A DNA stretch of 64,000 bases from Neisseria elongata subsp. elongata (GCF_900113545.1 NZ_FOPS01000008.1:27908-91907); one strand, 5' to 3'; counted from the stretch's first letter, positions 1 to 8,391 are shown. Notes: generated by a model not told the origin, from the sequence alone. Numbers and translations are program-made.

Positions 1-277
1 CCTCCAACCGCCAAGTCCCGCTTTCGGTTGTGCGGTAAATTGCAGTTTTAACGCCTTGTTTTGGCGTATCTGTTTCCAGAGGGATATACATATCCGTATA
101 AGACTTGATTTTTTTATCGGTGGAAAATGTGAAAGTGGATTTGTAGGAAGGGCTGTCGGATTTGCCGGGCGGGACACATGTCCAAGTGCCGGCTAACCTC
201 TCCTCTTGCAACCCACCCGCCCAAGCCGTAGCGGACAATAGGATAAAAAGCCATATGGGCGTTACTCGTCTGAGCAT
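1..277 (-). CDS. Hypothetical secreted protein, 3' end cut by window edge
   Basis: Reads leftward from an ATG at 277 and runs off the window, giving about 92 codons. A GAGGAGA ribosome binding site lies just upstream of the ATG, which supports this start. Residues 1-18 (MLRRVTPIWLFILLSATAWA) look like a signal peptide, followed by a polar part beginning GGLQEERLAGTWTCVPPG. The AGTW motif followed by a beta-like pattern recalls small lipocalin-like or 'protein of unknown function with AGTWxC' proteins, but I do not recognise the family. No cysteine sits at the signal cleavage point, so it is probably periplasmic rather than a lipoprotein. It is divergent from the mla operon. Confidence 0.6.
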   Translation of the reverse strand, partial: MLRRVTPIWLFILLSATAWAGGLQEERLAGTWTCVPPGKSDSPSYKSTFTFSTDKKIKSYTDMYIPLETDTPKQGVKTAIYRTTESGTWRLE

Positions 278-513
278 TGGAATCTCCTCGATTATTGTGC
301 AGGGTATTTTAGCAGATTGAACGGGCTGTCGCGAAGGCTCAGGCCGTCTGAAAAGCACAACACAGGCGCAAACGCGGCCGCAACCGTTGAAACGGCACAA
401 TATCAGCCGTTTGCATACACTTCCGCGTTTAAAGCATTTTACAGGCCGTCTGAAAATTTGCCCCTGCCGCAACAAATATTTAGAATGCAAAGCTTTCAAC
501 TTTGAGCCGCACC

Positions 514-1314
514 ATGACCCAGCCGTTTATCGAAATGAAAAACGTCGTCTTCGCCTATGGCGAACGTCCGATACTGCGAGATGTCAGCTTCCGCATCGCG
601 CAGGGCGCGTTTGCGGCGGTAATGGGCGGTTCGGGCAGCGGCAAAACCACGCTGATGCGGCTGATTACCGGCCAAATCCGCCCGCAGTCGGGACAAGTGC
701 TGGTTCAGGGGCGCGATTTGTCGGCCTTTTCGGCGCAGGAACTCCACGAACACCGCCGCCGCATGGGCGTACTGTTCCAGCATGGCGCATTGTTTACCGA
801 TTTGTCGGTGTACGACAACATCGCCTTCCCGATGCGCGAGCTGACCAAACTGCCCGAAGCCGTCATCCGCGATTTGGTGCTGCTGAAACTGAACGCCGTC
901 GGCCTGCGCGGCGTAGAAAAACTGATGCCCGCCGAATTGTCGGGCGGTATGGCGCGGCGCGTGGCTTTGGCGCGCACCATCGCGCTCGACCCCGAATTGA
1001 TGCTGTACGACGAACCGTTCACCGGACTCGACCCGATTTCGCTCGGCGTCATCGCCCACTTAATCAGCCGTGCCAACAAAGCACTGCGTTCCACCAGCGT
1101 GATGGTTACGCACGATATTGAAAAATCGCTGGAAATCGTCGATCAAGTGATTTTTTTGGCACACGGCGAAGTGGTATTTTCCGGCTCGCCCCAGGAAATG
1201 CGCGAACTCGATTCGCCTTGGGTGCGCCAGTTTGTCGGCGGCCTGGCCGACGGCCCCGTCGCCTTCCGCTATCCGGCGCAAACGACTTTGCAGCAGGATT
1301 TGCTGGGGCGTTAA
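514..1314 (+). CDS. mlaF: MlaF, ATPase of the Mla phospholipid transporter
   Basis: Cytoplasmic ATPase of the MlaFEDB inner-membrane complex, which moves phospholipids between the inner and outer membranes to keep the outer leaflet asymmetric. The 266-residue protein has a Walker A GGSGSGKTT at 38-46, the ABC signature LSGGMAR at 142-148 and Walker B ELMLYDEP at 161-168. First gene of an mlaFEDCB-mlaA cluster. The ATG at 514 is preferred because the protein then starts MTQPFIEMKN as in relatives; an in-frame TTG at 502 would add four residues. No strong ribosome binding site is visible. An outward-facing DUS pair lies between this gene and mlaE. Confidence 0.93.
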   Translation: MTQPFIEMKNVVFAYGERPILRDVSFRIAQGAFAAVMGGSGSGKTTLMRLITGQIRPQSGQVLVQGRDLSAFSAQELHEHRRRMGVLFQHGALFTDLSVYDNIAFPMRELTKLPEAVIRDLVLLKLNAVGLRGVEKLMPAELSGGMARRVALARTIALDPELMLYDEPFTGLDPISLGVIAHLISRANKALRSTSVMVTHDIEKSLEIVDQVIFLAHGEVVFSGSPQEMRELDSPWVRQFVGGLADGPVAFRYPAQTTLQQDLLGR

Positions 1315-1318
1315 ACCA

Positions 1319-1361
1319 GTTTTCAGACGGCCTGCCGAATACAAAAGGCCGTCTGAAAAAA
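1319..1361. repeat. DUS inverted pair inside the mla operon
   Basis: TTTTCAGACGGCCT and AGGCCGTCTGAAAA face each other across a 14-base loop between the mlaF stop and the mlaE ATG. The same structure elsewhere in the window acts as a terminator, so here it may attenuate transcription inside an operon. Confidence 0.75.
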
Positions 1362-1376
1362 CAATTGAACCGAAAT

Positions 1377-2153
1377 ATGAACCTTATCCGAACCGTCGGG
1401 GCGAAAACCCTCGGCTTTATACAGGCACTCGGCAGCGTCTGCCTGTTTCTACTGCAGATACTGGCGCACTCCGGCACATCGCTTTTACGCTTCCGCCTGA
1501 GCGTGCGGCAAGTGTATTTTGCCGGCGTGCTTTCCGTGCTGATTATCGCCGTCTCCGGCCTGTTTGTCGGCATGGTGCTGGGCTTGCAGGGCTATACCCA
1601 GCTGGCCAAATTCAAATCGGCCGACATCTTGGGCTACATGGTGGCGGCTTCCCTCCTGCGCGAACTGGGCCCCGTATTGGCGGCCATCCTGTTTGCCAGC
1701 AGCGCGGGCGGCGCGATGACCAGCGAAATCGGCCTGATGAAGGCCACCGAACAACTCGAAGCCATGAATGTTATGGCGGTAAACCCCGTTGCCCGCGTCG
1801 TTGCGCCGCGCTTTTGGGCGGGCGTGTTTTCCATGCCGCTCTTGGCCTCCATCTTCAATGTGGCCGGCATTTACGGTGCGTATTTGGTCGGCGTGCAATG
1901 GCTGGGTTTGGACGGCGGCATCTTTTGGTCGCAGATGCAAAACAACATCTCCTTCGGCTACGACGTACTCAACGGCCTGATCAAATCGGCCTTTTTCGGC
2001 GTGGCGGTTACACTGATAGCCGTCCACCAAGGCTTTCACGCCTTGCCGACGTCCGAAGGCATCCTGCGCGCCAGCACGCGCACGGTCGTATCGTCCGCGC
2101 TGGTCGTACTGGCGATAGACTTCATCCTGACCGCCTTCATGTTTACCGGCTGA
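1377..2153 (+). CDS. mlaE: MlaE, permease of the Mla transporter
   Basis: Inner-membrane permease that dimerises and pairs with MlaF to drive phospholipid transport. The 258-residue protein has the usual long hydrophobic helices: an N-terminal amphipathic part (MNLIRTVGAKTLGFIQ), then several membrane spans including VLIIAVSGLFVGMVLGLQGY and LLRELGPVLAAILFASSAGGAMTSEIG, a stretch well conserved in MlaE/DUF140 proteins. The reading frame stays open upstream into mlaF, but the ATG at 1377 gives the family N-terminus. It lies 62 bases after mlaF across a DUS hairpin and 31 bases before mlaD, so co-transcription is expected. Confidence 0.93.
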   Translation: MNLIRTVGAKTLGFIQALGSVCLFLLQILAHSGTSLLRFRLSVRQVYFAGVLSVLIIAVSGLFVGMVLGLQGYTQLAKFKSADILGYMVAASLLRELGPVLAAILFASSAGGAMTSEIGLMKATEQLEAMNVMAVNPVARVVAPRFWAGVFSMPLLASIFNVAGIYGAYLVGVQWLGLDGGIFWSQMQNNISFGYDVLNGLIKSAFFGVAVTLIAVHQGFHALPTSEGILRASTRTVVSSALVVLAIDFILTAFMFTG

Positions 2154-2184
2154 ACGCAGCGCAATTACAACCAAGGAATTTTTC

Positions 2185-2685
2185 ATGAAACGAAGCATTT
2201 TGGAATTTTGGGTCGGCCTGTTCGTCCTGATCGGTATCGTCGCACTGGCCTTCTTATCCTTCCGCGTTGCCGGTGGCGGCAACTTCGGCGGCGGCAGCGG
2301 GCAAACCTACACCGTCTATGCCAACTTCACCGACATCGGCGGGCTGAAAGTGAAAGCCCCCATCAAAGCATCGGGCGTATTGGTCGGCCGCGTGCAAAAC
2401 ATCGCGCTCGACCCGGCAACCTATCAGGCCAAAGTAACGCTGCAATTGGACAAACAATACACTTTCAGCAGCGACGTTTCCGCCCAAATCCTGACTTCCG
2501 GCCTGCTTGGCGAACAATACATCGGCCTGATGCAGGGCGGCGACAGCGACAGCCTGGCCAACGGCGACACCATCAGCCTGACCAGCTCCGCACTGGTGCT
2601 GGAAAACCTGATCGGCAAATTCATGACCAATATGGCGGAAGGCAATGCCAAGCCGTCTGAAAAAACAGCCGACAGCCAACCCTAA
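2185..2685 (+). CDS. mlaD: MlaD, MCE-domain substrate-binding subunit
   Basis: Periplasmic MCE-domain subunit that forms a hexameric ring on MlaE and passes phospholipids to or from MlaC. It has one N-terminal membrane anchor (about residues 7-27, FWVGLFVLIGIVALAFLSF), an MCE domain around residues 40-120 with the family motif GLKVKAPIKASGVLVGRV, and a short polar tail. The ribosome binding site is AAGGAA before the ATG. The tail residues KPSEK are encoded by a DUS, so an uptake site is written into the coding sequence. It is followed by mlaC after a 32-base gap. Confidence 0.94.
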   Translation: MKRSILEFWVGLFVLIGIVALAFLSFRVAGGGNFGGGSGQTYTVYANFTDIGGLKVKAPIKASGVLVGRVQNIALDPATYQAKVTLQLDKQYTFSSDVSAQILTSGLLGEQYIGLMQGGDSDSLANGDTISLTSSALVLENLIGKFMTNMAEGNAKPSEKTADSQP

Positions 2686-2717
2686 CCCCACAACTCCCGA
2701 ACCGAGAAAGTTACAAC

Positions 2718-3314
2718 ATGAAAACCACATTCTACACAGCAGCCCTGATTACCCTTGCCGCAGCAGGTATCGCACAGGCCACGCCGCAGCAGGCGGTTTC
2801 CCAAGTACGCGAAAATGCCGCCCAAGTATTGGCCATCCTGAAAAAAGCCAACGGCAGCAACGATGCGGCCGTACGCAAAGAGGCGGAGAACTATGCTCTG
2901 CCCTATTTCGACTTCCAGCGCATGACCGCACAAGCCGTCGGCCAACCCTGGACGCAGGCCACACCGGCGCAGAAACAGGAATTGTCCAAAGAATTCCAAA
3001 CCCTGTTAATCCGCACCTACTCCGGCACCATGCTGAAATTTAAAAATGCCGCCGTCGATGTCAAAGGCAATCCCATCATCAACCGTGGCGGCAAAGAAGT
3101 CATCGTCCGCGTGGAAGTCAGCCAGGCAGGCAGCAAACCGGTCAATATGGACTTCACCACCTATCAGAGCGGCGGCAAATACCGTGTCTACAACGTGGCC
3201 ATCGAAGGCGCGAGCCTGGTTACCGTTTACCGCAACCAATTCGGCGAAACCATTAAAAACAAAGGCTTCGACGGCCTGATTCAAGAATTGAAAAACAAAA
3301 ACGGCGGCAAATAA
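2718..3314 (+). CDS. mlaC: MlaC, periplasmic phospholipid shuttle
   Basis: Soluble periplasmic carrier that ferries phospholipids between MlaA at the outer membrane and MlaFEDB at the inner membrane. The 198-residue product begins with a clear signal peptide (MKTTFYTAALITLAAAGIAQA, cleavage after residue 21) and then the MlaC/Ttg2D domain, including LPYFDFQRMTAQAVGQPW and FQTLLIRTYSGTML, which are typical of the family. A GAGAAAG ribosome binding site precedes the ATG. The stop codon overlaps the start of mlaB by one base (TAATG), so the two are translationally coupled. Confidence 0.93.
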   Translation: MKTTFYTAALITLAAAGIAQATPQQAVSQVRENAAQVLAILKKANGSNDAAVRKEAENYALPYFDFQRMTAQAVGQPWTQATPAQKQELSKEFQTLLIRTYSGTMLKFKNAAVDVKGNPIINRGGKEVIVRVEVSQAGSKPVNMDFTTYQSGGKYRVYNVAIEGASLVTVYRNQFGETIKNKGFDGLIQELKNKNGGK

Positions 3315-3589
3315 TGAACTGCGAAATCTGCGACGGCATATTGCACCTTGACGGCGAAATCACCGTCAAAACCGTGCACGGCAACGCCTACCGCCGATTT
3401 GTGCAACTGAGCGGCGGCGACATCAAGGCTGTGGACTTGTCTGCGGTCAGCCGTGCCGATTCGGCCTGCCTGTCGCTGCTGTTTTCCGTACTGCGCCGCA
3501 ACGGTAGCCGTCCCGAACTGAGGCATATGCCGCCCGCCGTGGCGGACTTGGCCGAACTGTACGAAGTCCGAGAATGGATCACGCCATGA
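3314..3589 (+). CDS. mlaB: MlaB, STAS-domain regulator of MlaF
   Basis: A 91-residue cytoplasmic STAS-domain protein that binds MlaF and is needed for assembly and activity of the ATPase complex. The STAS core is visible in the pattern VDLSAVSRADSACLSLLFSVLRRNG (residues 38-62), followed by LRHMPPAVADLAELYEV. The size fits MlaB (about 97 residues in E. coli). Its start overlaps the mlaC stop by one base and its end overlaps the likely mlaA start by four bases (ATGA), showing tight coupling within one operon. Confidence 0.88.
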   Translation: MNCEICDGILHLDGEITVKTVHGNAYRRFVQLSGGDIKAVDLSAVSRADSACLSLLFSVLRRNGSRPELRHMPPAVADLAELYEVREWITP

Positions 3590-4545
3590 AACGACACCCC
3601 ATCGCATACACCGCCGCACTGGCATTGCTGCTTGCCGCCCTGCCCGCTGCTGCCAGCGATAAAGAAACCGCGCCGCCGCAAAACACAACACAATCCGGCA
3701 CGCCTTTTCAGACGGCCTCCGAACCCGCCCGGCAGCCGGCCAAAGCAAAAAGCAAAGACCCCTACGAGCGCTACAACCGTTTCATGTTCAAAGTGAACGA
3801 CAAAGCAGACCGCTACGTCCTCGCGCCGGTTGCGCGCGGCTACCGCAAAGTTACTCCCGGCCCGGTACGCACCGGCGTGGGCAACTTCTTCAACAACCTG
3901 CGCGACGTGGTCAGCTTCGGCAGCAACCTGCTGCGCCTGGACATCAAACGCGCCAGCGAAGACTTCATGCGCGTTTCCGTCAACACCACCTTCGGATTGG
4001 GCGGCCTGATCAACGTGGCCGGGGCGGGCGGCATCCCGAACAACAAAAACACCCTGGGCGACACTTTCGCCTCATGGGGCTGGAAAAACAGCAACTACTT
4101 CGTTTATCCGATTTTGGGCCCCTCCACCGTCCGCGACAGCCTGGGTACGACCGCACTGATGGCCTATCCGGTGCAAAACGCCGTATTCCACACCACCGCC
4201 GGCCGGGCGGCAGCCTCTACCGTCAATGCGGTCAGCACGCGCGAAAGCCTGCTCGACCTGACCGACGGCATGGAGGAAGCCGCCCTCGACCCCTATATCA
4301 TGATGCGCGACGGCTACATGGAAATACGCCGCCGCCAGCTCGGTTTGAAGCCGTCTGAAGGCAGCGGGGAAGACATAGACATCGACGAATTGGTGGCACC
4401 GGAAGAATCTGCCGCCGCCATACCGGCCGCAGCAACTGCCTCAGCCGCTTCCGAACCTGCCGTTGACACAAACGCCGCCGGCATTGCCGCCCCCGAAGCA
4501 GCTTCGGCGGAAGAATCCAATCACATCGGCACTATCGGCGAATAA
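3586..4545 (+). CDS. mlaA: MlaA (VacJ), outer-membrane component of the Mla pathway
   Basis: Outer-membrane ring protein that extracts misplaced phospholipids from the outer leaflet and hands them to MlaC. The product is 319 residues. The VacJ core is unmistakable: DPYERYNRFMFKVNDKADRY, then GVGNFFNNLRDVVSFGSNLL and FVYPILGPSTVRDSLG. The N-terminus MKRHPIAYTAALALLLAALPAAASD looks like a signal peptide but has no lipobox cysteine, unlike E. coli MlaA, so lipidation is not predicted. The ATG at 3586 overlaps the mlaB stop by four bases; an upstream ATG at 3574 would add MDHA. The C-terminus is an Ala/Glu-rich tail. Here mlaA shares the operon with mlaFEDCB. Confidence 0.92.
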   Translation: MKRHPIAYTAALALLLAALPAAASDKETAPPQNTTQSGTPFQTASEPARQPAKAKSKDPYERYNRFMFKVNDKADRYVLAPVARGYRKVTPGPVRTGVGNFFNNLRDVVSFGSNLLRLDIKRASEDFMRVSVNTTFGLGGLINVAGAGGIPNNKNTLGDTFASWGWKNSNYFVYPILGPSTVRDSLGTTALMAYPVQNAVFHTTAGRAAASTVNAVSTRESLLDLTDGMEEAALDPYIMMRDGYMEIRRRQLGLKPSEGSGEDIDIDELVAPEESAAAIPAAATASAASEPAVDTNAAGIAAPEAASAEESNHIGTIGE

Positions 4546-4573
4546 TCCGTTTTACCGTCTTCACCATCATCTT

Positions 4574-4606
4574 GAGGCCGTCTGAAAACACCTTTCAGAC
4601 GGCCTC
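4574..4606. terminator. DUS hairpin terminator after the mla operon
   Basis: GAGGCCGTCTGAAA and its inverted copy are separated by a few bases, 28 bases after the mlaA stop. Paired inverted DUS commonly serve as terminators in Neisseria. Confidence 0.8.
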
Positions 4607-4677
4607 ATACAATTGGATAACAAGCAAACGGCAACACCATGGTTCACACCATCGGTTTCCTACTGTGCACAGGAAAG

Positions 4678-4700
4678 ACAATGTGATAATGTATCATTTC
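4678..4700. promoter_or_regulatory. Candidate Zur operator overlapping an extended -10 element
   Basis: Compared with the gamma-proteobacterial Zur consensus as I recall it, this 23-base site agrees at 17 of 22 informative positions, including the right arm TCATTTC. The core is the perfect palindrome TGATA-ATG-TATCA at 4684-4696. It overlaps TGTGATAAT (4682-4690), which reads as an extended -10 promoter element. It sits 27 bases before the ATG of a periplasmic protein with a six-histidine tail. Zinc-dependent repression is an inference. Confidence 0.5.
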
Positions 4701-4726
4701 CGTTAAACAACCTTTGCCAAGGTGAA

Positions 4727-5563
4727 ATGATGAAAAAACTGCTTTTGATTTCCTTAATCGGCATCTGCGCGTCCGCACAGGCGCACGAAGTGTGGGTAAA
4801 CGCCCCGGCAAAACTCGCCTCGTCCGACACCCTCCGCGCCGATTTGGCCTACAGCCACGACTTCCCTCATGCCGAAAAAATTGCCGACGACCGTTTGCAT
4901 ATCTTCGCCCCGCTGCAACTGACTTCGCCCGACGGCAAACACAGCAACATGAAACAACAGGGCGAGAATTACCAATACACCGGCGGCAAGCTGAAAAAAG
5001 GCAGTTACATCATCAGCGCAACCTACAAACCGACATTCTGGTCGAAAGACGCGGCGGGCAAATGGGAACAGAAAAATTTGGCCGAACGTCCCGAAGCGGT
5101 ATCGTGCGAACAGAGCCGGATGTTTGGAAAAAGCGTGCTGATCGTCGATGACGGCGAAGATTTGTCCGCCATCAGCCGCCCGATCGGCCAAACCTTGGAA
5201 ATCGTACCATTGGCCAATCCGAACACCGTGCGGCCGGGCAGCCTGTTTCCAGTACAAATCCTATACGAAGGCAAACCGCTGGCAGGCGCGACGGTAACCG
5301 CCACCGCCGATACCGTTGCGGCAAAAGACCCGGCGGCCACGCACGACCACCGCGAGCCGCAAGCGTTTTCCGGCAAAACTGACAAACAGGGCAAAGTGAA
5401 CATCCTGCCTTTGGTTGAAGGGCTGTGGAAAATCAGGCTGGTACACAAAACCCCGTTTGCCGACCCCAAAGTATGCGGCGACTCTACCGCGTATGCCACA
5501 CTGATTATGCCTGTCGGCACTGCGCGGACAAATGCGGAACCGCATCACCATCATCACCATTAA
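4727..5563 (+). CDS. DUF4198-type periplasmic protein with natural His6 tail
   Basis: A 278-residue exported protein with signal peptide MMKKLLLISLIGICASAQA followed directly by HEVWVNAPAKL, which is the usual start of mature DUF4198/NikM-like proteins linked to metal handling. The domain runs to about residue 265 and includes the beta-sandwich pattern EGKPLAGATVTATADTV and NILPLVEGLWKIRLVHKTPF. The last residues are EPHHHHHH. The His codons are mixed CAT and CAC, so this is natural sequence. AAGGTG precedes two adjacent ATG codons (4727 and 4730); spacing slightly favours 4730. A Zur-like box overlaps the promoter. A role in zinc or nickel binding in the periplasm is inferred. Confidence 0.8.
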   Translation: MMKKLLLISLIGICASAQAHEVWVNAPAKLASSDTLRADLAYSHDFPHAEKIADDRLHIFAPLQLTSPDGKHSNMKQQGENYQYTGGKLKKGSYIISATYKPTFWSKDAAGKWEQKNLAERPEAVSCEQSRMFGKSVLIVDDGEDLSAISRPIGQTLEIVPLANPNTVRPGSLFPVQILYEGKPLAGATVTATADTVAAKDPAATHDHREPQAFSGKTDKQGKVNILPLVEGLWKIRLVHKTPFADPKVCGDSTAYATLIMPVGTARTNAEPHHHHHH

Positions 5564-5580
5564 GCGGCAGATAAAAGGCA

Positions 5581-5623
5581 AGAGGCCGTCTGAAACCTGA
5601 AAATCGGGTTTCAGACGGCCTCT
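5581..5623. terminator. Bidirectional DUS hairpin terminator
   Basis: AGAGGCCGTCTGAAACC and its inverse copy lie between the convergent DUF4198 gene and mgtE and can serve both strands. Confidence 0.82.
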
Positions 5624-5640
5624 CGGTTTATCCGTACTGC

Positions 5641-7083
5641 CTACAGCAAGAACGCCGTTGCCAAGCCGAGGAAAATCAGGAAACCGCCGGAGTCGGTTAC
5701 GGCGGTAATCAGCACCGAGCTGCCGAGTGCGGGGTCTCGGCCGAGTTTTTCCATCACAATCGGAATCAATACGCCCACCGCCGCCGCCAGCAGCAGATTG
5801 AGCGTCATCGCCGCCACCATGACCAAACCGATGCCGATGCTGTCGTAGAGCAGGAAGGACACCAGCCCCATCACGCTGCCCCAAATCAGGCCGTTGGCCA
5901 GGGCGACGCCGATTTCCTTCCTCAGCAGACGTCCGGTCTGGATGTCGGCCAACTGGCCGACGGCAATGGCGCGGACAATCATGGTGATGGTTTGATTACC
6001 CGAATTGCCGCCGATGCCCGCCACAATCGGCATCAGTGCGGCAAGGGCGACGATTTTGGAAATGCTGCCTTCAAACGCGCCGATGACGCGGCTGGCGACG
6101 AATGCGGTGCAGAGGTTTACCGCCAGCCACGTCCAGCGGTTTTTCACCGAATCCCACACTGGTGCGAACAGGTCTTCCTCTTCCTGCAAACCGGCCATGT
6201 TCAAGATGTCGGCTTCCGATTCTTCACGGATAACGTCCACCATTTCGTCCACCGTGATACGGCCGATGAGCTTGTTGTTTTCATCGATGACGGGCGCGGT
6301 AACCAAGTCGTAGCGTTCGAACGCCTGCGCCGCCTCTTCCGCATCGTCGGACGGACGGAAACGCACCACGTCGGTCGCCATTACGTCGGCAACCAAGTCT
6401 TCGGGGGCGGATACCAGCAGTTTACGGATGGGCAGCACGCCGATGAGGATGTCGTCTTCATCCACGACGAAGATTTTGTCGGTGTGGTCGGGCAGGCTTT
6501 CGAAACGGCGCAGGTAGCGTAACACGACCTCGCAGCTCACGTCTGCGCGCACGCTGACCAATTCGAAATCCATCAGTGCGCCGACCAGGCCGTCTTCGTA
6601 CGACATCGCCGCCTTCACCTGTTCGCGTTCTTCCTCGTCGCGGGTTTGCAGGGCTTCATAGACCACCTGGTGCGGCAAATCGTCGGCCAGTTCGGCCAAA
6701 TCGTCGGCATCCAAATCTTCCACCGCCGCCAGCAATTCGTCTTTGCCCATGCTTTCGATCAGGGTTTCGCGCACGGCTTCCGACACTTCCAGCAATACGT
6801 CGCCGTCGTCTTCCGGCTCGGCCAGTTTCCACACGACAACGCGCTCTTTCGGCGGCAGCGATTCGAGCAGGACGGCCATGTCCGCAGGGTGCAGTTCGTG
6901 CAGGATGGCGGTCAGCTCGACCAGTTTCGCGTTCAGGTTTTCGTCGGCAGGCGCGCGCCCGGCGGAAATATCGGCGTAAACGGGCAGCAGTGCATCGGCC
7001 AGTTCGTGAACGTGGTCGATATCCAAATCGAGGCGTTGGCCGTCTGCGGCCTGGGCAGGGGTGGGGATGTTCGGTGTGGTCAT
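5641..7083 (-). CDS. mgtE: MgtE, magnesium transporter
   Basis: Dimeric Mg2+ channel of the inner membrane, gated by cytosolic Mg2+. The 480-residue product has the three expected parts: an N-terminal superhelical domain (about 25-135, with HPADMAVLLESLPPKERVVVWKL), two CBS domains (about 140-260, including DEDDILIGVLPIRKLL and DENNKLIGRITVDEMVDVI) and a C-terminal five-helix membrane domain (about 285-480) with the signature MPIVAGIGGNSGNQTITMIVRAIAVGQL. The ATG at 7083 is chosen because GGAGC lies at good spacing before it; the longer in-frame start upstream has no such site. It is monocistronic, with DUS hairpins on both sides. Confidence 0.94.
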   Translation of the reverse strand: MTTPNIPTPAQAADGQRLDLDIDHVHELADALLPVYADISAGRAPADENLNAKLVELTAILHELHPADMAVLLESLPPKERVVVWKLAEPEDDGDVLLEVSEAVRETLIESMGKDELLAAVEDLDADDLAELADDLPHQVVYEALQTRDEEEREQVKAAMSYEDGLVGALMDFELVSVRADVSCEVVLRYLRRFESLPDHTDKIFVVDEDDILIGVLPIRKLLVSAPEDLVADVMATDVVRFRPSDDAEEAAQAFERYDLVTAPVIDENNKLIGRITVDEMVDVIREESEADILNMAGLQEEEDLFAPVWDSVKNRWTWLAVNLCTAFVASRVIGAFEGSISKIVALAALMPIVAGIGGNSGNQTITMIVRAIAVGQLADIQTGRLLRKEIGVALANGLIWGSVMGLVSFLLYDSIGIGLVMVAAMTLNLLLAAAVGVLIPIVMEKLGRDPALGSSVLITAVTDSGGFLIFLGLATAFLL

Positions 7084-7239
7084 AAATGCTCCGCCCGCAG
7101 GAAGGCGGCGGCGCATTCAGGCGGGTTCAGAATCAGGTGGAGAAGCGGGAATTTTCGGGAAACGAACCGGGAAGTTCCATGATTTCTGCCTGCGGCGCAG
7201 GCGGGCTGTCAAAAACGGGGCGCATTCTAACATAGAAAA

Positions 7240-7281
7240 GAGGCCGTCTGAAAAACCGTTTGCAGGTTTTCAGACGGCCTC
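7240..7281. terminator. DUS hairpin terminator after sppA
   Basis: An inverted DUS pair (GAGGCCGTCTGAAAAACC and its inverse) lies between the end of the leftward sppA gene and the start of mgtE. Confidence 0.8.
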
Positions 7282-7295
7282 CGGCGTTTGCCGAT

Positions 7296-8351
7296 TTACC
7301 AGCCGGGCTTGGCCAGGTTTTGCAGGCCTTCCCTTACTTGGTTTTGCACTTCGCCGTTGAGGCGGCGGCTGATGGCGCGCGCCAAATCGTCTTCGTCAGG
7401 CGTGTAATCCACCAATTCGGGGGCTTGGACGACATCGCGGGCGACGCTGTAAATGTTGCCGAAGTCGTCTATCAGTCCATTTTTCTTCGCTTCCAAGCCG
7501 GTGTAAACGCGGCCGCTGAATATTTCGGGATCGTTGTCCTTCAGGCGGCTGCCGCGCCCCGATTTGACGGCTTTGATGAATTCGCCGTGTATGTCGTTGA
7601 GCATTTGCTGCCAGATGGCCTGCTGTTCGGGCGTTTCTGGTGAGAAGGGGTCGCCCATGCCTTTGTTGCTGCCTGCGGTTTTCAGACGGCGTTTGACACC
7701 GATTTTATCCATCAGCTCCGTAAAGTCGAAGCTGCCGCCGATGACGCCTATGCTGCCCACCAGGCTGGACGGGTCGGCATAGATTTTGTCCGCAGCCGCC
7801 GCGATGTAGTAGCAGCCGGAAGCACACATGTCTTCGGTAACGACATACAGCGGGATGTCTTTGTGTTCCGCTTTCAGACGGCGTACTTCTTCAAAGGCGG
7901 TATTCGAGATGACGGGCGAACCGCCGGGGCTGTTGGCACGGATGATGATGCCTTTGACTTTGCCGTTGGCGTAGGCGGCTTCCAATCCGTCGCGCAGCAT
8001 CGCCACTTGGTCTTGATAACCGCCGCCGATGACGCCGTTCAACCGGATAACGGCGGTATGCTCGTTCGACTGTTTGTGCAACGCGCTGCCCAAACTGTTT
8101 CCGCCGGTACCGGTGCCGCCGCCGCTGCTGCAGCTGTACATGGTGAACAGCGTGCCGGCAAACAGCATCGCGCCGACACCGCGCCAAATATTGCGCCACA
8201 AGCGGCTGCTGCGTTGCTCCTTGTGTACGCTCATCAACAGCTTGTAGAGCGTGTCGCGCTCCCAGCTTTCGTTTTCAGACGGCCCGGACGAAGGATGGAA
8301 GCCCGATTGTGCCTGTTGCTGTTCTTCTTCGCGTTGGATTTTAAAGCTCAT
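7296..8351 (-). CDS. sppA: SppA-like S49 signal peptide peptidase
   Basis: Membrane-bound serine protease that degrades cleaved signal peptides. The 351-residue product has a single membrane helix at about 57-75 (IWRGVGAMLFAGTLFTMYSC) and one S49 domain, as in short SppA/SohB-type enzymes rather than the tandem E. coli form. Key sites are GIIIRANSPGGSPV, then MCASGCYYIAAAADKIYADPSSLVGSIGVIGG with the nucleophile in ASGCYY, and AGSNKGMGDPFSPET with the candidate general-base lysine. The N-terminus is polar and cytoplasmic. Residues of the N-terminal linker (SGPSENESW) come from a DUS-like sequence. A phosphatase gene lies just upstream. Confidence 0.9.
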   Translation of the reverse strand: MSFKIQREEEQQQAQSGFHPSSGPSENESWERDTLYKLLMSVHKEQRSSRLWRNIWRGVGAMLFAGTLFTMYSCSSGGGTGTGGNSLGSALHKQSNEHTAVIRLNGVIGGGYQDQVAMLRDGLEAAYANGKVKGIIIRANSPGGSPVISNTAFEEVRRLKAEHKDIPLYVVTEDMCASGCYYIAAAADKIYADPSSLVGSIGVIGGSFDFTELMDKIGVKRRLKTAGSNKGMGDPFSPETPEQQAIWQQMLNDIHGEFIKAVKSGRGSRLKDNDPEIFSGRVYTGLEAKKNGLIDDFGNIYSVARDVVQAPELVDYTPDEDDLARAISRRLNGEVQNQVREGLQNLAKPGW

Positions 8352-8391
8352 AAATAATTTTCCTGATGTGCAAACGGTGTTTGCTTTGTTT

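Noticed and set aside
387..1121. 244-codon open frame overlapping mlaF
   Set aside because: Arg-rich out-of-frame shadow of mlaF, typical of GC-rich coding DNA.
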